The notes beneath the pieces were generated by a model, which saw only the letters and a list, made by a program, of their open reading frames with translations, was not told the origin of the DNA and did not search any database. A DNA stretch of 64,000 nucleotides from Streptomyces marianii. Its GTDB lineage: Bacteria > Actinomycetota > Actinomycetes > Streptomycetales > Streptomycetaceae. The position numbers and the translations under genes were made by a program. The stretch is from assembly GCF_005795905.1 (NCBI RefSeq), contig NZ_VAWE01000001.1:7443501-7507500 (forward strand). Direction: 5' to 3'. Positions 54,270-63,649 of the stretch are shown here, in pieces. Position 1 is the stretch's first letter. Every line of letters begins with the position of its first letter.

Positions 54270-55622
54270 TCACGGCGCATGCCGTCTACGCCAGACGGCC
54301 CACGCGGTCTCCACGTACGCACCGGCTCTGATCAGATGACCGTCGGGAGGTGGCGTCTCCTTCAATCGGGTGAGGTGATGCTCCATCTCCGTGACGAGTA
54401 CGCGCCCTTTCGGGGTGAGATGCCGTGAACCGGCCATCAGTGGCAGGACCGCGTTGATCTGTGCGCGACAACGCGCGTGCTCTGCCCAGCCCCGGTCGCG
54501 CTCGATCGGGTCCTTGGCGGCGAGAGCGACGGCCTGCCAGTGGTCGCTCAGTGCCAGGTGTGCGTAGCACCCGTGGAGCAGCCCTTCGAAGGGCCGGGGA
54601 TCGGGGCGCCAGGGAGCCCAGTGGCGCGGCCGGTTGTCAGCGGTGTGCAGTGGTACAAGCTCCGACAGCGCCGACAGTTTCGCATGCTGCAGTTCGTGGA
54701 CGAGCGTCGCGGCGAACCACTGTGGCTCCGACGGCCGGCTGCTCAGCATTGCTCCGAAAGCATCGCGCCGGGTGCCGCTGCGGTGGGTCACTCCGGGGCT
54801 GTGTGGCGAGCCGGCCGACCGGTCGGCCAAGGGGACCACGCAGTCCAACAGGGCGTCCAGATCCGTGAGGCGCTGATCACCGCCGACCTGCAGCATCGGC
54901 AGTGTCTCGTGCCAGACGTCCTGCCACCGTTCCTGCTGCCGCCGGTCCAGGCTCGTGCCGGAGGGCGTCGCTCCGTCGCTGTCGACGAGACGGTAGTGGT
55001 CGGTGTCGTCAAGCACGACGGGGCGGCTGACACCACCGAGGCGGATCAGAGGCCTCCAGCGCGAGTCGCCCGATCGCCAGGCCGCATGGTCACCGGAGCC
55101 GCGGCGGATCTCCGCGGTACGGCCGCGGTCCGGAGACAGGCGCAACCGGTCGCCCGTGCCGCTGACCGTCACATGGGCGGAGCCGGGACAGCGCAGGGCG
55201 CCCAGAGTGGGCAGGGACAGCATGCCGCCATTGCTCGGCAGACGCAGTCGGAACGCCATGCCCGCTCGTGCCGCCGCGGCGGCGGAGACGGCTCCCAGGT
55301 GGGCCAGGTCGTCCGTCGGCCCGGCAGCGCCCCCGCGTAACAGCAGCCGCAGGCTGTGGGCGGCCCACGTCCCGACCAGGGGGTAGTGCACCACCCGGTG
55401 TGCGGCATCCTGGGCGCGGCGTTCGGCCGATTCCAGGAGTTGCCAGTGCTCACGTACGCGTGCCGCTGTCGGTGCCGGGGCGTCGTCCACCGCGTCGAGC
55501 AGGGCACGCAGAAGGAGCAGTCGGTGTGTGCGCTGCCCGTCGGCGAGCCGTGCCAGGAGTTCTGGGCTGCCGTGGGTGCGCCCGAGTTCGCGCAGTTCCG
55601 ATTCGTTGATGGAAGGTCTCAC
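54270..55622 (-). CDS. HExxH-type peptide beta-hydroxylase-like protein
   Basis: 450 residues. The motif HELQH (residues 309-313, in ATLVHELQHAKLS) is the metal-binding signature of the 2-oxoglutarate-dependent aKG-HExxH family that hydroxylates side chains of modified peptides. A GLLHGCYAHLALSD segment may supply another ligand. In many FxSxx loci this domain is fused to the radical SAM protein; here it is separate. GTG 55622 overlaps the fxsB stop (GTGA), so translation is coupled. The N-terminal 150 residues are helical and unassigned. Confidence 0.88.
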   Translation of the reverse strand: MRPSINESELRELGRTHGSPELLARLADGQRTHRLLLLRALLDAVDDAPAPTAARVREHWQLLESAERRAQDAAHRVVHYPLVGTWAAHSLRLLLRGGAAGPTDDLAHLGAVSAAAAARAGMAFRLRLPSNGGMLSLPTLGALRCPGSAHVTVSGTGDRLRLSPDRGRTAEIRRGSGDHAAWRSGDSRWRPLIRLGGVSRPVVLDDTDHYRLVDSDGATPSGTSLDRRQQERWQDVWHETLPMLQVGGDQRLTDLDALLDCVVPLADRSAGSPHSPGVTHRSGTRRDAFGAMLSSRPSEPQWFAATLVHELQHAKLSALSELVPLHTADNRPRHWAPWRPDPRPFEGLLHGCYAHLALSDHWQAVALAAKDPIERDRGWAEHARCRAQINAVLPLMAGSRHLTPKGRVLVTEMEHHLTRLKETPPPDGHLIRAGAYVETAWAVWRRRHAP

Positions 55623-56803
55623 GACGAGGTCACCTCCCTGAGCCGGCCGGCGATGTGACGGATGAGGTACTGCAGATCGGCGCAGTAGATGCTGGGCTGG
55701 CGGAAGCCGACTCCCGCACGGTAGCGATGGGCATAGTCTCCGCCGCCGCAGACCCGGACCAGTGGGCACTGCAGGCAGTCATCGGCCAGGGCGGCCAGGC
55801 CGGCCTGGCGGGCCGCTATGCCGGGGTGGGCGAGGGCGTCGTCGAAACTGTGCCGGAAGACGTCGAGGCCGGTGGCTGCGGCTCCCTCGTAGGCCGACTT
55901 CAGGGAGTCGACCTGTTCGATGCTGCCGTCCGTCTCGACGACCACGGCGGTGAAGGGTTGCAGGCCCAGCGATTCGGTGGCGGCCGGAAACCCGAGGAGC
56001 AGGGCGATGCATTCCTCGAAGATCCGTATCCGGGTGCCACGCCTGTCGGCATGCCACCAGAGGTCGAAGACCGTGCGCAACCACGTTCCGTACGGCACCG
56101 GATCGCTTTCCGGAGCAGGCAGGCCGGGCGGTGGAGCGCTCCAGTTGCCCAGCGGGAGCAGGAGGTCGATGATCGGCGGGCGGAAGGAGAGCAGCGACTC
56201 GTACAACTCCGCCGGGTCGGTCCGGAGGTCGATCACCGCGAGGATGCCCGCGTAGTGGCCCGGATAGTGGTCCGCCAGCAGCCGTAACCCGGCGGCGGTC
56301 GCCGCCCAGGAGGGGCGGCCCGCGTGGTCCCTGCGCTCCCGGTTGTGGTGCGGGAGGCCGCCGTCGAGGCTGACACCGACGCGGATGCCACGGGAGGCGA
56401 GAAGGCGCAGACGGTCGTCGGCGAGCAGGGTGGCGTTCGTCTGGATGGCGGGGTGCACAGTACAGCCGGCCGGCACCGCGGCGCGTATGCCGTCGATGGT
56501 CTCCGCGAGCACCTCGGCGCCCGCCAGCATGGGTTCTCCGCCGTGCAGCACCACTGAGATGTGCGTCGGCTGGTGGGCGGTGGCATGCTCGGCGATCCGC
56601 CGCGCGGTCTGTTCTCTGACGCGGGGAGCCGGTACGAGGGGTCGGTGACGCCAGCTGGTATCGGCCGCCTCGTAGATATAGCAATAGCTGCAGGCGAGGT
56701 TGCAACGGCTGTGGAGCTTCAGGATGAACTGGGTGAAGGGCACTGCCGGGCCGGGCACGGCGTTACCTGCCGCGGTTGCCGAGCCGGTGGAGGGGCGTGC
56801 CAT
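55619..56803 (-). CDS. fxsB: FxsB: cyclophane-forming radical SAM/SPASM maturase
   Basis: 394 residues. The radical SAM cluster is LHSRCNLACSYCYIYE (C34, C38, C41). The SPASM-type C-terminal clusters are DDCLQCPLVRVCGGGDYAHR and QPSIYCADL. These enzymes join an aromatic ring carbon of an Ω1-X2-X3 motif to the beta carbon of X3 in a precursor peptide. It starts 3 bp after the precursor gene and overlaps the HExxH gene, so the three act on one substrate. Length is that of the radical SAM domain alone, without the fused hydroxylase. Confidence 0.95.
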   Translation of the reverse strand: MARPSTGSATAAGNAVPGPAVPFTQFILKLHSRCNLACSYCYIYEAADTSWRHRPLVPAPRVREQTARRIAEHATAHQPTHISVVLHGGEPMLAGAEVLAETIDGIRAAVPAGCTVHPAIQTNATLLADDRLRLLASRGIRVGVSLDGGLPHHNRERRDHAGRPSWAATAAGLRLLADHYPGHYAGILAVIDLRTDPAELYESLLSFRPPIIDLLLPLGNWSAPPPGLPAPESDPVPYGTWLRTVFDLWWHADRRGTRIRIFEECIALLLGFPAATESLGLQPFTAVVVETDGSIEQVDSLKSAYEGAAATGLDVFRHSFDDALAHPGIAARQAGLAALADDCLQCPLVRVCGGGDYAHRYRAGVGFRQPSIYCADLQYLIRHIAGRLREVTSS

Positions 56804-56806
56804 GGG

Positions 56807-57004
56807 TCAGGCGGTTCGTGAGTGGGCCCACAGCGTTTCGGCCGGTTGGTCGATACGGGCGCGCAGGTCTGCCAGTACTTCATCAAGGACCGGGTGCCGC
56901 AGCGTGCGGAGGTCTTCCAGGTCCAGGCCGAGTAAGTCCGGCAGGCTCTCGATGTTCGCTCCCGTTCCGTCCAGTTGTTGCGGCGTCACCTCGGGCTCGT
57001 ACAT
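56807..57004 (-). CDS. FxsA-like precursor peptide with atypical core
   Basis: 65 residues. The leader contains ESLPDLLGLDLEDLRTL and LDEVLADLRARI, which fit the leaders of FxSxx-COOH peptides. The C-terminus is ETLWAHSRTA instead of the canonical F-x-S-x-x. Candidate cross-link motifs are W-A-H and H-S-R. ATG 57004 has a GAGAGGCGG site about 8 bp upstream. An in-frame ATG at 57088 overlaps the upstream stop (ATGA) and would add 28 residues, so both forms are possible. It lies directly upstream of fxsB. Confidence 0.85.
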   Translation of the reverse strand: MYEPEVTPQQLDGTGANIESLPDLLGLDLEDLRTLRHPVLDEVLADLRARIDQPAETLWAHSRTA

Positions 57005-57084
57005 CGGCGTTCCGCCTCTCTTCCCCCCGCTGCCAGCCCAGCGAGGATTCCCTTCCGCCGGGCGTAGGAAACGCTGTCCTTGCG

Positions 57085-60000
57085 TCATTGCCCGCCCAAC
57101 TCCGCCAGACGGGCAGCCGTGTTCTCCTCGCCCTGTCCGCCTCCGGCCGGGAGGCGGTGCCACTCGTGCATCGCGGACCGGTAGGCGTCGCGCGCGGCAC
57201 GGGGGCGGCCTGCGGACTCGTGGACGAGCCCGCGGGCGTGGTGGGCGGACGCGGCCAGTCTCACCATGTCCGACGGGTCGACGAGTTCCTCCTGGGCTGC
57301 GCGCGCGGCCAGGGCCGCTTTGCGGAGCGCCGCGGCGGCGTGATCCAGCCGCCCGGGCCTCCTGGTGTGTTGGAAGGCGAAGTGGTGAGCCTCTCCGAGG
57401 GCAAACCATGAGCGGGCACGCACCCCCTCTTGCCCAGCATGGCTGATGGCCACCTCGAAGACGTGCTCGGCCTCGCGAAGATCGACCAGATCGCCCTCCG
57501 ACTGATAGCGGAGTATCAGGGCCCTGCCCAGCATCAACAGCCGACCGGCGAGCTCCTGGGCGTTCGGAGCGGTTTCCATGCGGCATTCCCGCAACACCCG
57601 TACGGTCCGTCCGATGAATGGCTTACCGCCCGCGAGGCCCGCCCGGCGCAGCAGTGTTTCACCCCACTCGGCGAGGAGATCGCCGTACTCGGGTCGATCT
57701 CGCGGTACGGCACGGCATGCGTCCAGGAACCGCTCTGTCGCCGCCTCGAGTTCGGTGACCGGACTGCCGCAGTCGTACCTGCGTACTCTCAGCCGGGCGG
57801 CCCGGGCCAGTGCAGCGGCCCGCAGCCGCTGGTCGTCCGCCGTCCGGAGGATCTCAGCCAACAGCACTTCGGCGCGGTCCAGGTTCTCACCCGACAGCAA
57901 CTGTGCGTCGACCAGGTCGAGCGCTGCCCGGGCACGGTCGTCGGGGAGCGACGATTCACCGTCCAGCAGTTCTCGGCCGTGGTCCAGCGACACCGCGGCC
58001 TGCTGCGCGTAGACCCGTACGCGCTCCAGGTCCTGGGTATCGCGGGCCAGCAGGAGCAGCGCGCGGCCGTGTGCCAGGGAAAGACCGCTCGGCTGTGTCC
58101 TCGTGACCGGCCAGGCGTCACCGAAGGCCTCCAGCATGCCCACGGTCTCTTCCAGCAGGCCCGAGTAACCTCCGAGAACCCACTGTTCCTCCAGCACGCT
58201 GGCCCGTTCAAGGGTGATCTCCAGCGCTTCGTCGGCCTCCAGGCCCGGCGCGGCGCAGGCCGCGGTGTACTCGCGATCGGCGCGGCGCAGCAGTTCCAGC
58301 GCCGTACGCTCGTCACCGGCCGCCCGCCGTTCACTCGCCGAGGCGTGCAGCACACGGGCAAGGGTGGTCCGGGCGTGTACGGCGTCGGGATGGGCCGCGG
58401 CCAGGGTCGCCGCGTCCAGGGCCTCCGCGAGCAGGGTGGCATCGGCCTGGAGCCGCCACAGCAGCAGTAGATTCCTGGCCAGGGCCGTCCACAGCTCGGG
58501 GTCAGTGCCCCGAACCGGTTCCCGCCCGGTGGACTGTCTCAACACCTGCACGGCGTCGAGCAGGTTCTGCACCATGCCGTCGGACTTGAACCGCTCCACC
58601 AGAGCCTCGGCCCGGTGGATGACCGACCGCCGCGCGAGGCCGTTCGGCCGGCCGACATCGCCGACCACCGGCGAGTCAGCCGGCGGGGCGAAGCGTTCCA
58701 GGACCCTGGCGGCGACGGCGGCGAAGGGCTGTGGGATCCGGGAAGGGCCGTTCGGGGCGGGGGCCGGGGCGCGGTGTTCCGCGTCCACGGGTGGAGGGGC
58801 ATCGCTTTCCAACTGGAGGATGGCCATGGCGGGGAAATTGGGACTGCCCCTGCCGAATCGCTGCTCGATGAACTCCGAGCAGTGCTTGAGGACGAGCAGT
58901 GCCTCGTCCCTGGCCAGTGGGGTCAGGAGGGTCTCCCGGACGCCCTCGACGAATTCGTACCAGCTGCTGTCTCCTGCGGCACTCTCGGGATCGGACCGGG
59001 TGAGCAGTCCGCTCAGCAGCACCTCGGCCATCTCCGCGGGACCGGACCCGCGGAGCATTGTCCGCTGGACCAACTGCATGACGGGAAGGTACAACGGGGC
59101 TGCAGCGAGGTACACAGCGAGCTGCTCCGCTCCTGGGGACGCCCGTTCGCGAAACCGCGCGACGAGTTCGGCGGGTGACCGGGAGGGCCGAGGACGCGAC
59201 GCGGGTGTCGCGGGCTGGTCGTGGCTCACCCAACCCACCGATGCGGGCACCGGTCCCGCGCCCGTACCCGAGACGAGACGCGCCCAGGCCCCCAAAGAGG
59301 CCGCAGACAGCGGCAGTACGGGAATCTCGACCGCTGCCGCTTTCTGTGCCCGTCCGGGCCTCGGCGAGCCGGGCTCGGCGGACTGTGCGAAGCGCAGCCG
59401 GCCCGGGTTGGTCGTGTCCTCGACGCGCCACACCACACCGTGTGAGGCGGGCAACCGCGTGCGGGACCAGAGCCGCTGCGGCAGGGGCTGGAGTACGGCC
59501 ACTGGCGCGTAGCGGGACAGCCGGTGGAGCAGCCGGTGCGCCGCGCCGCTGTTCCACAGAGGGCCCGTGCAGTCGCTGACCAGTACGGTCACCTGACGTC
59601 CGGTCGGATCGCACAGGTGATCCGAGGAGTGCAGTGCCGCAGCGGACGCCCCGAAGCGGGTGCTCACGGCGACCGACCCGCCTGGTCCCTCGTGGAGATA
59701 CCGCACTCGTACGTCACGGAAGGCACCCCCACGCTCGAACATCTGCTTGAGCTCGTCGAGCGTCCGCTCCCATACGTGCATCGAGCTCGCGGTGTCCATC
59801 AGCAGCCGCATCGAGAGGTCGCCCCGAGTCACCGGGCGGTACACGGGTAACAGCAGTCCCCCGGCCTGTGCGGTCAGTTCGGCGGTGGCGTACTCGTCCA
59901 ACGTCGTGCGCAGCGGTTCGACGGCCCCGCGCAGTCGCTGCAACGGCCTGAGCGAGCGCTGGAGTTCGGGGGCCGCCGGCAGGGTGGCAGGCGCCCGGAC

Positions 60001-60396
60001 GCCGACCTGTACGGCGTTGTCCGCTATGCCTCCCCTTCCGGCACCGGGGTAGAGCCAGGCGCAGGCGGCAGTGTCGGAGCGGGCGACTGCTGGAACCGGA
60101 GCGGCGTCGGACAATGGACAGCTCGGGCTCGGCTGCCCCCCGGCCGCTGAGGAGGACGGGGTTTCCGAGGTGGTCGTCCGTTCAGCGGCCGGACGCCGCT
60201 GCTGTACGGTCTCCCGGGTGCCGAGGAGCGGGATTCCGCCTGCCGGTTTCCACCAGCGGGCCAGCCACAGCGCGTCGGCGAGTTCGTCACGGGATGTGCC
60301 GATGCCTGCCCGTTCCATCGCGGCGATCACCTCGGCCAGCGCGTCCGAGGGGCTCTGACGATCAGGGCGGCCCCGCAATGGGGCGGAGTCCTGCAT
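57085..60396 (-). CDS. SAV_2336-like vWA/TPR protein
   Basis: 1103 residues. The N-terminal 60 residues match the SAV_2336-type helical domain (ALAEVIAAMERAGIGTSRDE). A vWA-like domain follows from about residue 185, with LLMDTASSMHVW in the place of the DxSxS metal-binding motif (D201; here DTASS) and VTVLVSDCTGPLWNSG. The last 500 residues are predicted tetratricopeptide-like helices. In VMAP ternary systems such proteins pair with a MoxR ATPase and a protease-type partner, as here. It starts 6 bp after the MoxR stop. Confidence 0.85.
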   Translation of the reverse strand: MQDSAPLRGRPDRQSPSDALAEVIAAMERAGIGTSRDELADALWLARWWKPAGGIPLLGTRETVQQRRPAAERTTTSETPSSSAAGGQPSPSCPLSDAAPVPAVARSDTAACAWLYPGAGRGGIADNAVQVGVRAPATLPAAPELQRSLRPLQRLRGAVEPLRTTLDEYATAELTAQAGGLLLPVYRPVTRGDLSMRLLMDTASSMHVWERTLDELKQMFERGGAFRDVRVRYLHEGPGGSVAVSTRFGASAAALHSSDHLCDPTGRQVTVLVSDCTGPLWNSGAAHRLLHRLSRYAPVAVLQPLPQRLWSRTRLPASHGVVWRVEDTTNPGRLRFAQSAEPGSPRPGRAQKAAAVEIPVLPLSAASLGAWARLVSGTGAGPVPASVGWVSHDQPATPASRPRPSRSPAELVARFRERASPGAEQLAVYLAAAPLYLPVMQLVQRTMLRGSGPAEMAEVLLSGLLTRSDPESAAGDSSWYEFVEGVRETLLTPLARDEALLVLKHCSEFIEQRFGRGSPNFPAMAILQLESDAPPPVDAEHRAPAPAPNGPSRIPQPFAAVAARVLERFAPPADSPVVGDVGRPNGLARRSVIHRAEALVERFKSDGMVQNLLDAVQVLRQSTGREPVRGTDPELWTALARNLLLLWRLQADATLLAEALDAATLAAAHPDAVHARTTLARVLHASASERRAAGDERTALELLRRADREYTAACAAPGLEADEALEITLERASVLEEQWVLGGYSGLLEETVGMLEAFGDAWPVTRTQPSGLSLAHGRALLLLARDTQDLERVRVYAQQAAVSLDHGRELLDGESSLPDDRARAALDLVDAQLLSGENLDRAEVLLAEILRTADDQRLRAAALARAARLRVRRYDCGSPVTELEAATERFLDACRAVPRDRPEYGDLLAEWGETLLRRAGLAGGKPFIGRTVRVLRECRMETAPNAQELAGRLLMLGRALILRYQSEGDLVDLREAEHVFEVAISHAGQEGVRARSWFALGEAHHFAFQHTRRPGRLDHAAAALRKAALAARAAQEELVDPSDMVRLAASAHHARGLVHESAGRPRAARDAYRSAMHEWHRLPAGGGQGEENTAARLAELGGQ

Positions 60397-60402
60397 TCCG
60401 CA

Positions 60403-61455
60403 TCACCGGGGCCGGTCGAGCGCTTGGATCAGCAAGTCGGCGATCCGGTCACGAGTGGGTTGGGCGGCGTAGTGGGTGAGGTAGATGGCGTTGAGCAGTT
60501 GGTCGGTAGCGAGGAGCTCGGAGCGCGAGCGGGAGAGGAAGGCCTGGATCAGGTCGTCACCTGAGCGGGCCGCCTCCTCGCCGAGGTGGGCACGGACCAC
60601 GGTGGCCAGGCGTTTGTGGTCGGGGCGGCCGAGTTCGAGGGATACACAGCGGCGTAGCAGGGGGGCCGGAAAATCGCGCTCGCCATTGCTGGTCAGGACG
60701 ACGAAGGGGAACGCCCGGCAGCGGATGAGGCCGTCTCGCACGGTGACCTTGGCCCCGTCGTCGGTGAGGACCTCGACTTCCGGTTCGCGGTCCGCGATGC
60801 GTTCGAGCTCCGGGATGGTGAACTCGCCCTCTTCCAGGACGTTGAGCAGATCGTTGGGCAGGTCGATGTCGCTCTTGTCGAGTTCGTCGATCAGGAGAAC
60901 GCGTGGCTTGGCGGTGGGAAGCAGAGCCGTGCCCAGCGGGCCGAGGCGAAGGTAACTACCGATGCCGCCGGGCGTGGTGGTGCCTCGGGTGTCCCGGGCG
61001 ATCTGGGTGTCCTGGAGTCGTGCGATGGCATCGTAACGATAGAGGCCGTCGCCCAGGACACTGCGGCTGACGACCGGCCAGCGCAGCACCCGGCCGAGGC
61101 CCAGTTCGTACGCGACGGCATGTGCGAGCGTGCTCTTGCCGGCACCGGGATCACCGGTCACGAGTAACGGGCGGCGGAGATACAAGGCGGCGTTGACGAT
61201 CTCCAGTTCCTCCGCGCCCGGGCGGTGCAGTTGGGCCATGTGGCGGTAGGCCCCCAGTCGACGGGCCGACGAGCTCTCCGCGGCCGGGCCGGGCTCCACC
61301 AACGGGCCGCCATCGAAGTCCCGCCAGGGGGGTGGGCCGGGCAGAGCGCCGATGCCGTCGTGCGGTTCGCCTGTTCCTCGGTAGATGAGCCATTCGTCCG
61401 GAGCGTCCGGGCCCGGATCATCGTCCTCGCTGGTCCTGGGGTTCACTTCGGGCAC
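60403..61455 (-). CDS. MoxR-type AAA ATPase
   Basis: 350 residues from GTG 61455 (site GAGGAG, 6 bp spacing). The AAA core has Walker A VTGDPGAGKSTLAHA (100-114), Walker B VLLIDELDKSDIDLPNDLL, sensor 1 VLTSNGERDFP and the arginine-bearing LLRRCVSLELGRP. A 70-residue acidic, disordered N-terminus comes first. MoxR proteins work with vWA proteins as chaperones. The downstream vWA-like gene and upstream protease gene fit the vWA-MoxR-VMAP arrangement. A longer frame to 62088 only re-reads the protease gene. Confidence 0.92.
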   Translation of the reverse strand: MPEVNPRTSEDDDPGPDAPDEWLIYRGTGEPHDGIGALPGPPPWRDFDGGPLVEPGPAAESSSARRLGAYRHMAQLHRPGAEELEIVNAALYLRRPLLVTGDPGAGKSTLAHAVAYELGLGRVLRWPVVSRSVLGDGLYRYDAIARLQDTQIARDTRGTTTPGGIGSYLRLGPLGTALLPTAKPRVLLIDELDKSDIDLPNDLLNVLEEGEFTIPELERIADREPEVEVLTDDGAKVTVRDGLIRCRAFPFVVLTSNGERDFPAPLLRRCVSLELGRPDHKRLATVVRAHLGEEAARSGDDLIQAFLSRSRSELLATDQLLNAIYLTHYAAQPTRDRIADLLIQALDRPR

Positions 61456-61558
61456 GCCGGGCTCCTCGTCTTTCGTACGCCTGGAGCAGGAGCATCCTCC
61501 GGAACCCGACCACCGTAGCGACCCGAGAGAAGGGTGCATAGTGGAATGGATCGGTAGA

Positions 61559-63649
61559 TCATGGGGCCTCCAGGGGTTCATCGGTCTCGGGCAGCGGGCG
61601 GGTCGGATCGTCGTACAGCAGCGCGACGCCCTTTGACCAGTACGCCTCGGGGATACCCGCGCTGGTGTCGGCACGGAGCCGCCAGACGGTGTCGGGCAAA
61701 TTGTCGGCACGACCGGCTGTTCGCACGGTCCACTGAAGGCCGCGGTGGAAGTCGGCGCAGATCCAGTCCCGCCCGCCCGGCTCCCGACGCCACAGGGCCA
61801 CACCGTATCCGGCTGCCACGATGTCCTGGCGTGCGGTGTGATGCCGGTTGGCGGAGTGGCACAGGGCGGGCAGGGTGCGGGCGTGCAGAGTACGGAGAGC
61901 GCCGATGTCAGGGAGCGGCTGTGAGCGGCTGTCCTCGCAGTCGAGGACGGTGAAGGGCAGCAGCGGGCCGGAGTGAACCGATTGCCAACGCCGCTCGCGG
62001 TTGGCCAGCTGATGCGCTGACTCCTTCGCCGAGCGATCCGAGCAGCGCACGACGACCGGCCGGAGCGCCCCGACCGGGTGACGCCCATCCGCTACCGGCC
62101 AGTCGTGGACAGGCAGACCGAGCAGGGGGAGAGGCAGGGCGACCTGCAAGACGGCGGGCCGGCCGGGCTCGTCCAGACGACGGAACGCCTCGGTCAGCGA
62201 GCCGCTGAGCCGTTGCGGCAGTTCGTCCAGTGCGGTGCCACCGAAGTCCTCCGCCAGCGGCTCCAGTCCGCCGGAGCCGTGCACCAAGCAGATCCGCCAG
62301 TCGTAGCGGTCGGGCTCCCAGCCACGCGGAACCAGTTCCAGCAGGACGGATACGCCGCTTGCCGAGGATCCGGACGCCGAGGCGCGGAGCGCCGTGAACG
62401 AGGTGACGGCACGGGAGTGCAGGCGGCTCTCCCTCTCGTCTGCGAGGGCGCGTCGCACATGGCGCGGAACGGCGGCTGCGGCAGCGGTCGCCTCAACCCA
62501 GCGCCATATCCCGCGTTCGGTACCCGAGAGGGCCGGATAGGGACGCTCCGCGGTTGCGGCAAGCACGGCGTACCGCAATATGGCCTCCAGCTCGGCGGTG
62601 CCGCTGCGCAGGTCGTACAGCAAGCCCATGCCCTCTCGCCAACTGCGCGGAGCGAGCGGCACCATGGGGCTGTGCCCGCGGTGGACCAGAGCGATCAGCC
62701 CCTCCAGCGCGCGGGTGCTCGTCGGAGGCGGAAGTTCGGCGAGGAGACCGAGCAGTTCGGTGCGCTGGCCAGGTGTGAGGGCGCGGCCGGCGGTGGCGCG
62801 TATGACGCTCTGGGCCTCGGTCCAGGTGCCGGACAGACTGCGGACGTCGTGCTGGCGGTCAGCGTGGTGACGGTCGTGAGCGTGGATGACTCGTTGATAC
62901 AGGTCGTCCGTCTCGGTTTGGACCTGTGCGGCCGGCATCGGAATCCGGCGCAACTGTACGAGTGATACGGCCAGGCCGCCGTCGAGACCCCTGCGACGTC
63001 CCTTGACGACTCCGAGGACCTCACCGCGGGTCAGGTCGACCACGGGGCCGCCGGAGACTCCTTCCGGCATCTCATCCTCGTTGCCGAGTCTCAGGATGCC
63101 GTCCTGGCCCAGTCCCCCGCGGATGGTGCACCTGCCGTAGAAATCCTGGATCTCTCCCTCCACCTCGGTGCAGCCGAAATAGGCGACCTCTTTGCCGCTG
63201 ACGGCCTTCGCGGACCGTTCGCTGACCCATACACAGGGATGTTCGACCGGTTCGAGCAGGCGAATCAGAGCGAGGTCGGGCGCGGGCCATATGCCTGTTC
63301 CGGCACGTGACAAGGGTTCTGCCCATTCGACGACTCCGGCCACGGTGCCACCGCTGAAGCTCACCGCGACCTCGCGCGCGCCCTGCCCCACAGCAGTCGC
63401 CTCCTGCCGAGTCTCGCTGTTCAGCACCACATGCGCACAGGTCAGCACCCAGTTCGGGGCGATGAAGAAGCCACTGCCCCAAGGTCGAGGTGCCGCATCG
63501 CCATCAGTGCTGTCCTCAAGGATTCCTCCCATGGCGTACCCGGGGGCCGGAGCATGAATGCGCACCGTGGCGGCGGCCGCTAGGTGCACAAGGGGCTCCA
63601 ACAGGTCGAACCCGTCGTCGTACGCGCCCCCCTCGGCCACGGTGGTCAC
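61559..63649 (-). CDS. Trypsin-like protease with VMAP-type C-terminal region
   Basis: 696 residues. The trypsin-like domain (about residues 20-230) has a full triad: H73 in LTCAHVVL, D125 in APDLALIRL and S199 in EGVSGGPVVD. There is no signal peptide, so it should act in the cytoplasm. The middle region (about 270-390) is helical, as in effector-associated domains. The C-terminal 300 residues resemble the VMAP-C domain, the partner of MoxR and vWA proteins. GTG 63649 overlaps the upstream gene stop (GTGA). It may be a caspase-like effector cutting targets when activated. Confidence 0.87.
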   Translation of the reverse strand: MTTVAEGGAYDDGFDLLEPLVHLAAAATVRIHAPAPGYAMGGILEDSTDGDAAPRPWGSGFFIAPNWVLTCAHVVLNSETRQEATAVGQGAREVAVSFSGGTVAGVVEWAEPLSRAGTGIWPAPDLALIRLLEPVEHPCVWVSERSAKAVSGKEVAYFGCTEVEGEIQDFYGRCTIRGGLGQDGILRLGNEDEMPEGVSGGPVVDLTRGEVLGVVKGRRRGLDGGLAVSLVQLRRIPMPAAQVQTETDDLYQRVIHAHDRHHADRQHDVRSLSGTWTEAQSVIRATAGRALTPGQRTELLGLLAELPPPTSTRALEGLIALVHRGHSPMVPLAPRSWREGMGLLYDLRSGTAELEAILRYAVLAATAERPYPALSGTERGIWRWVEATAAAAAVPRHVRRALADERESRLHSRAVTSFTALRASASGSSASGVSVLLELVPRGWEPDRYDWRICLVHGSGGLEPLAEDFGGTALDELPQRLSGSLTEAFRRLDEPGRPAVLQVALPLPLLGLPVHDWPVADGRHPVGALRPVVVRCSDRSAKESAHQLANRERRWQSVHSGPLLPFTVLDCEDSRSQPLPDIGALRTLHARTLPALCHSANRHHTARQDIVAAGYGVALWRREPGGRDWICADFHRGLQWTVRTAGRADNLPDTVWRLRADTSAGIPEAYWSKGVALLYDDPTRPLPETDEPLEAP

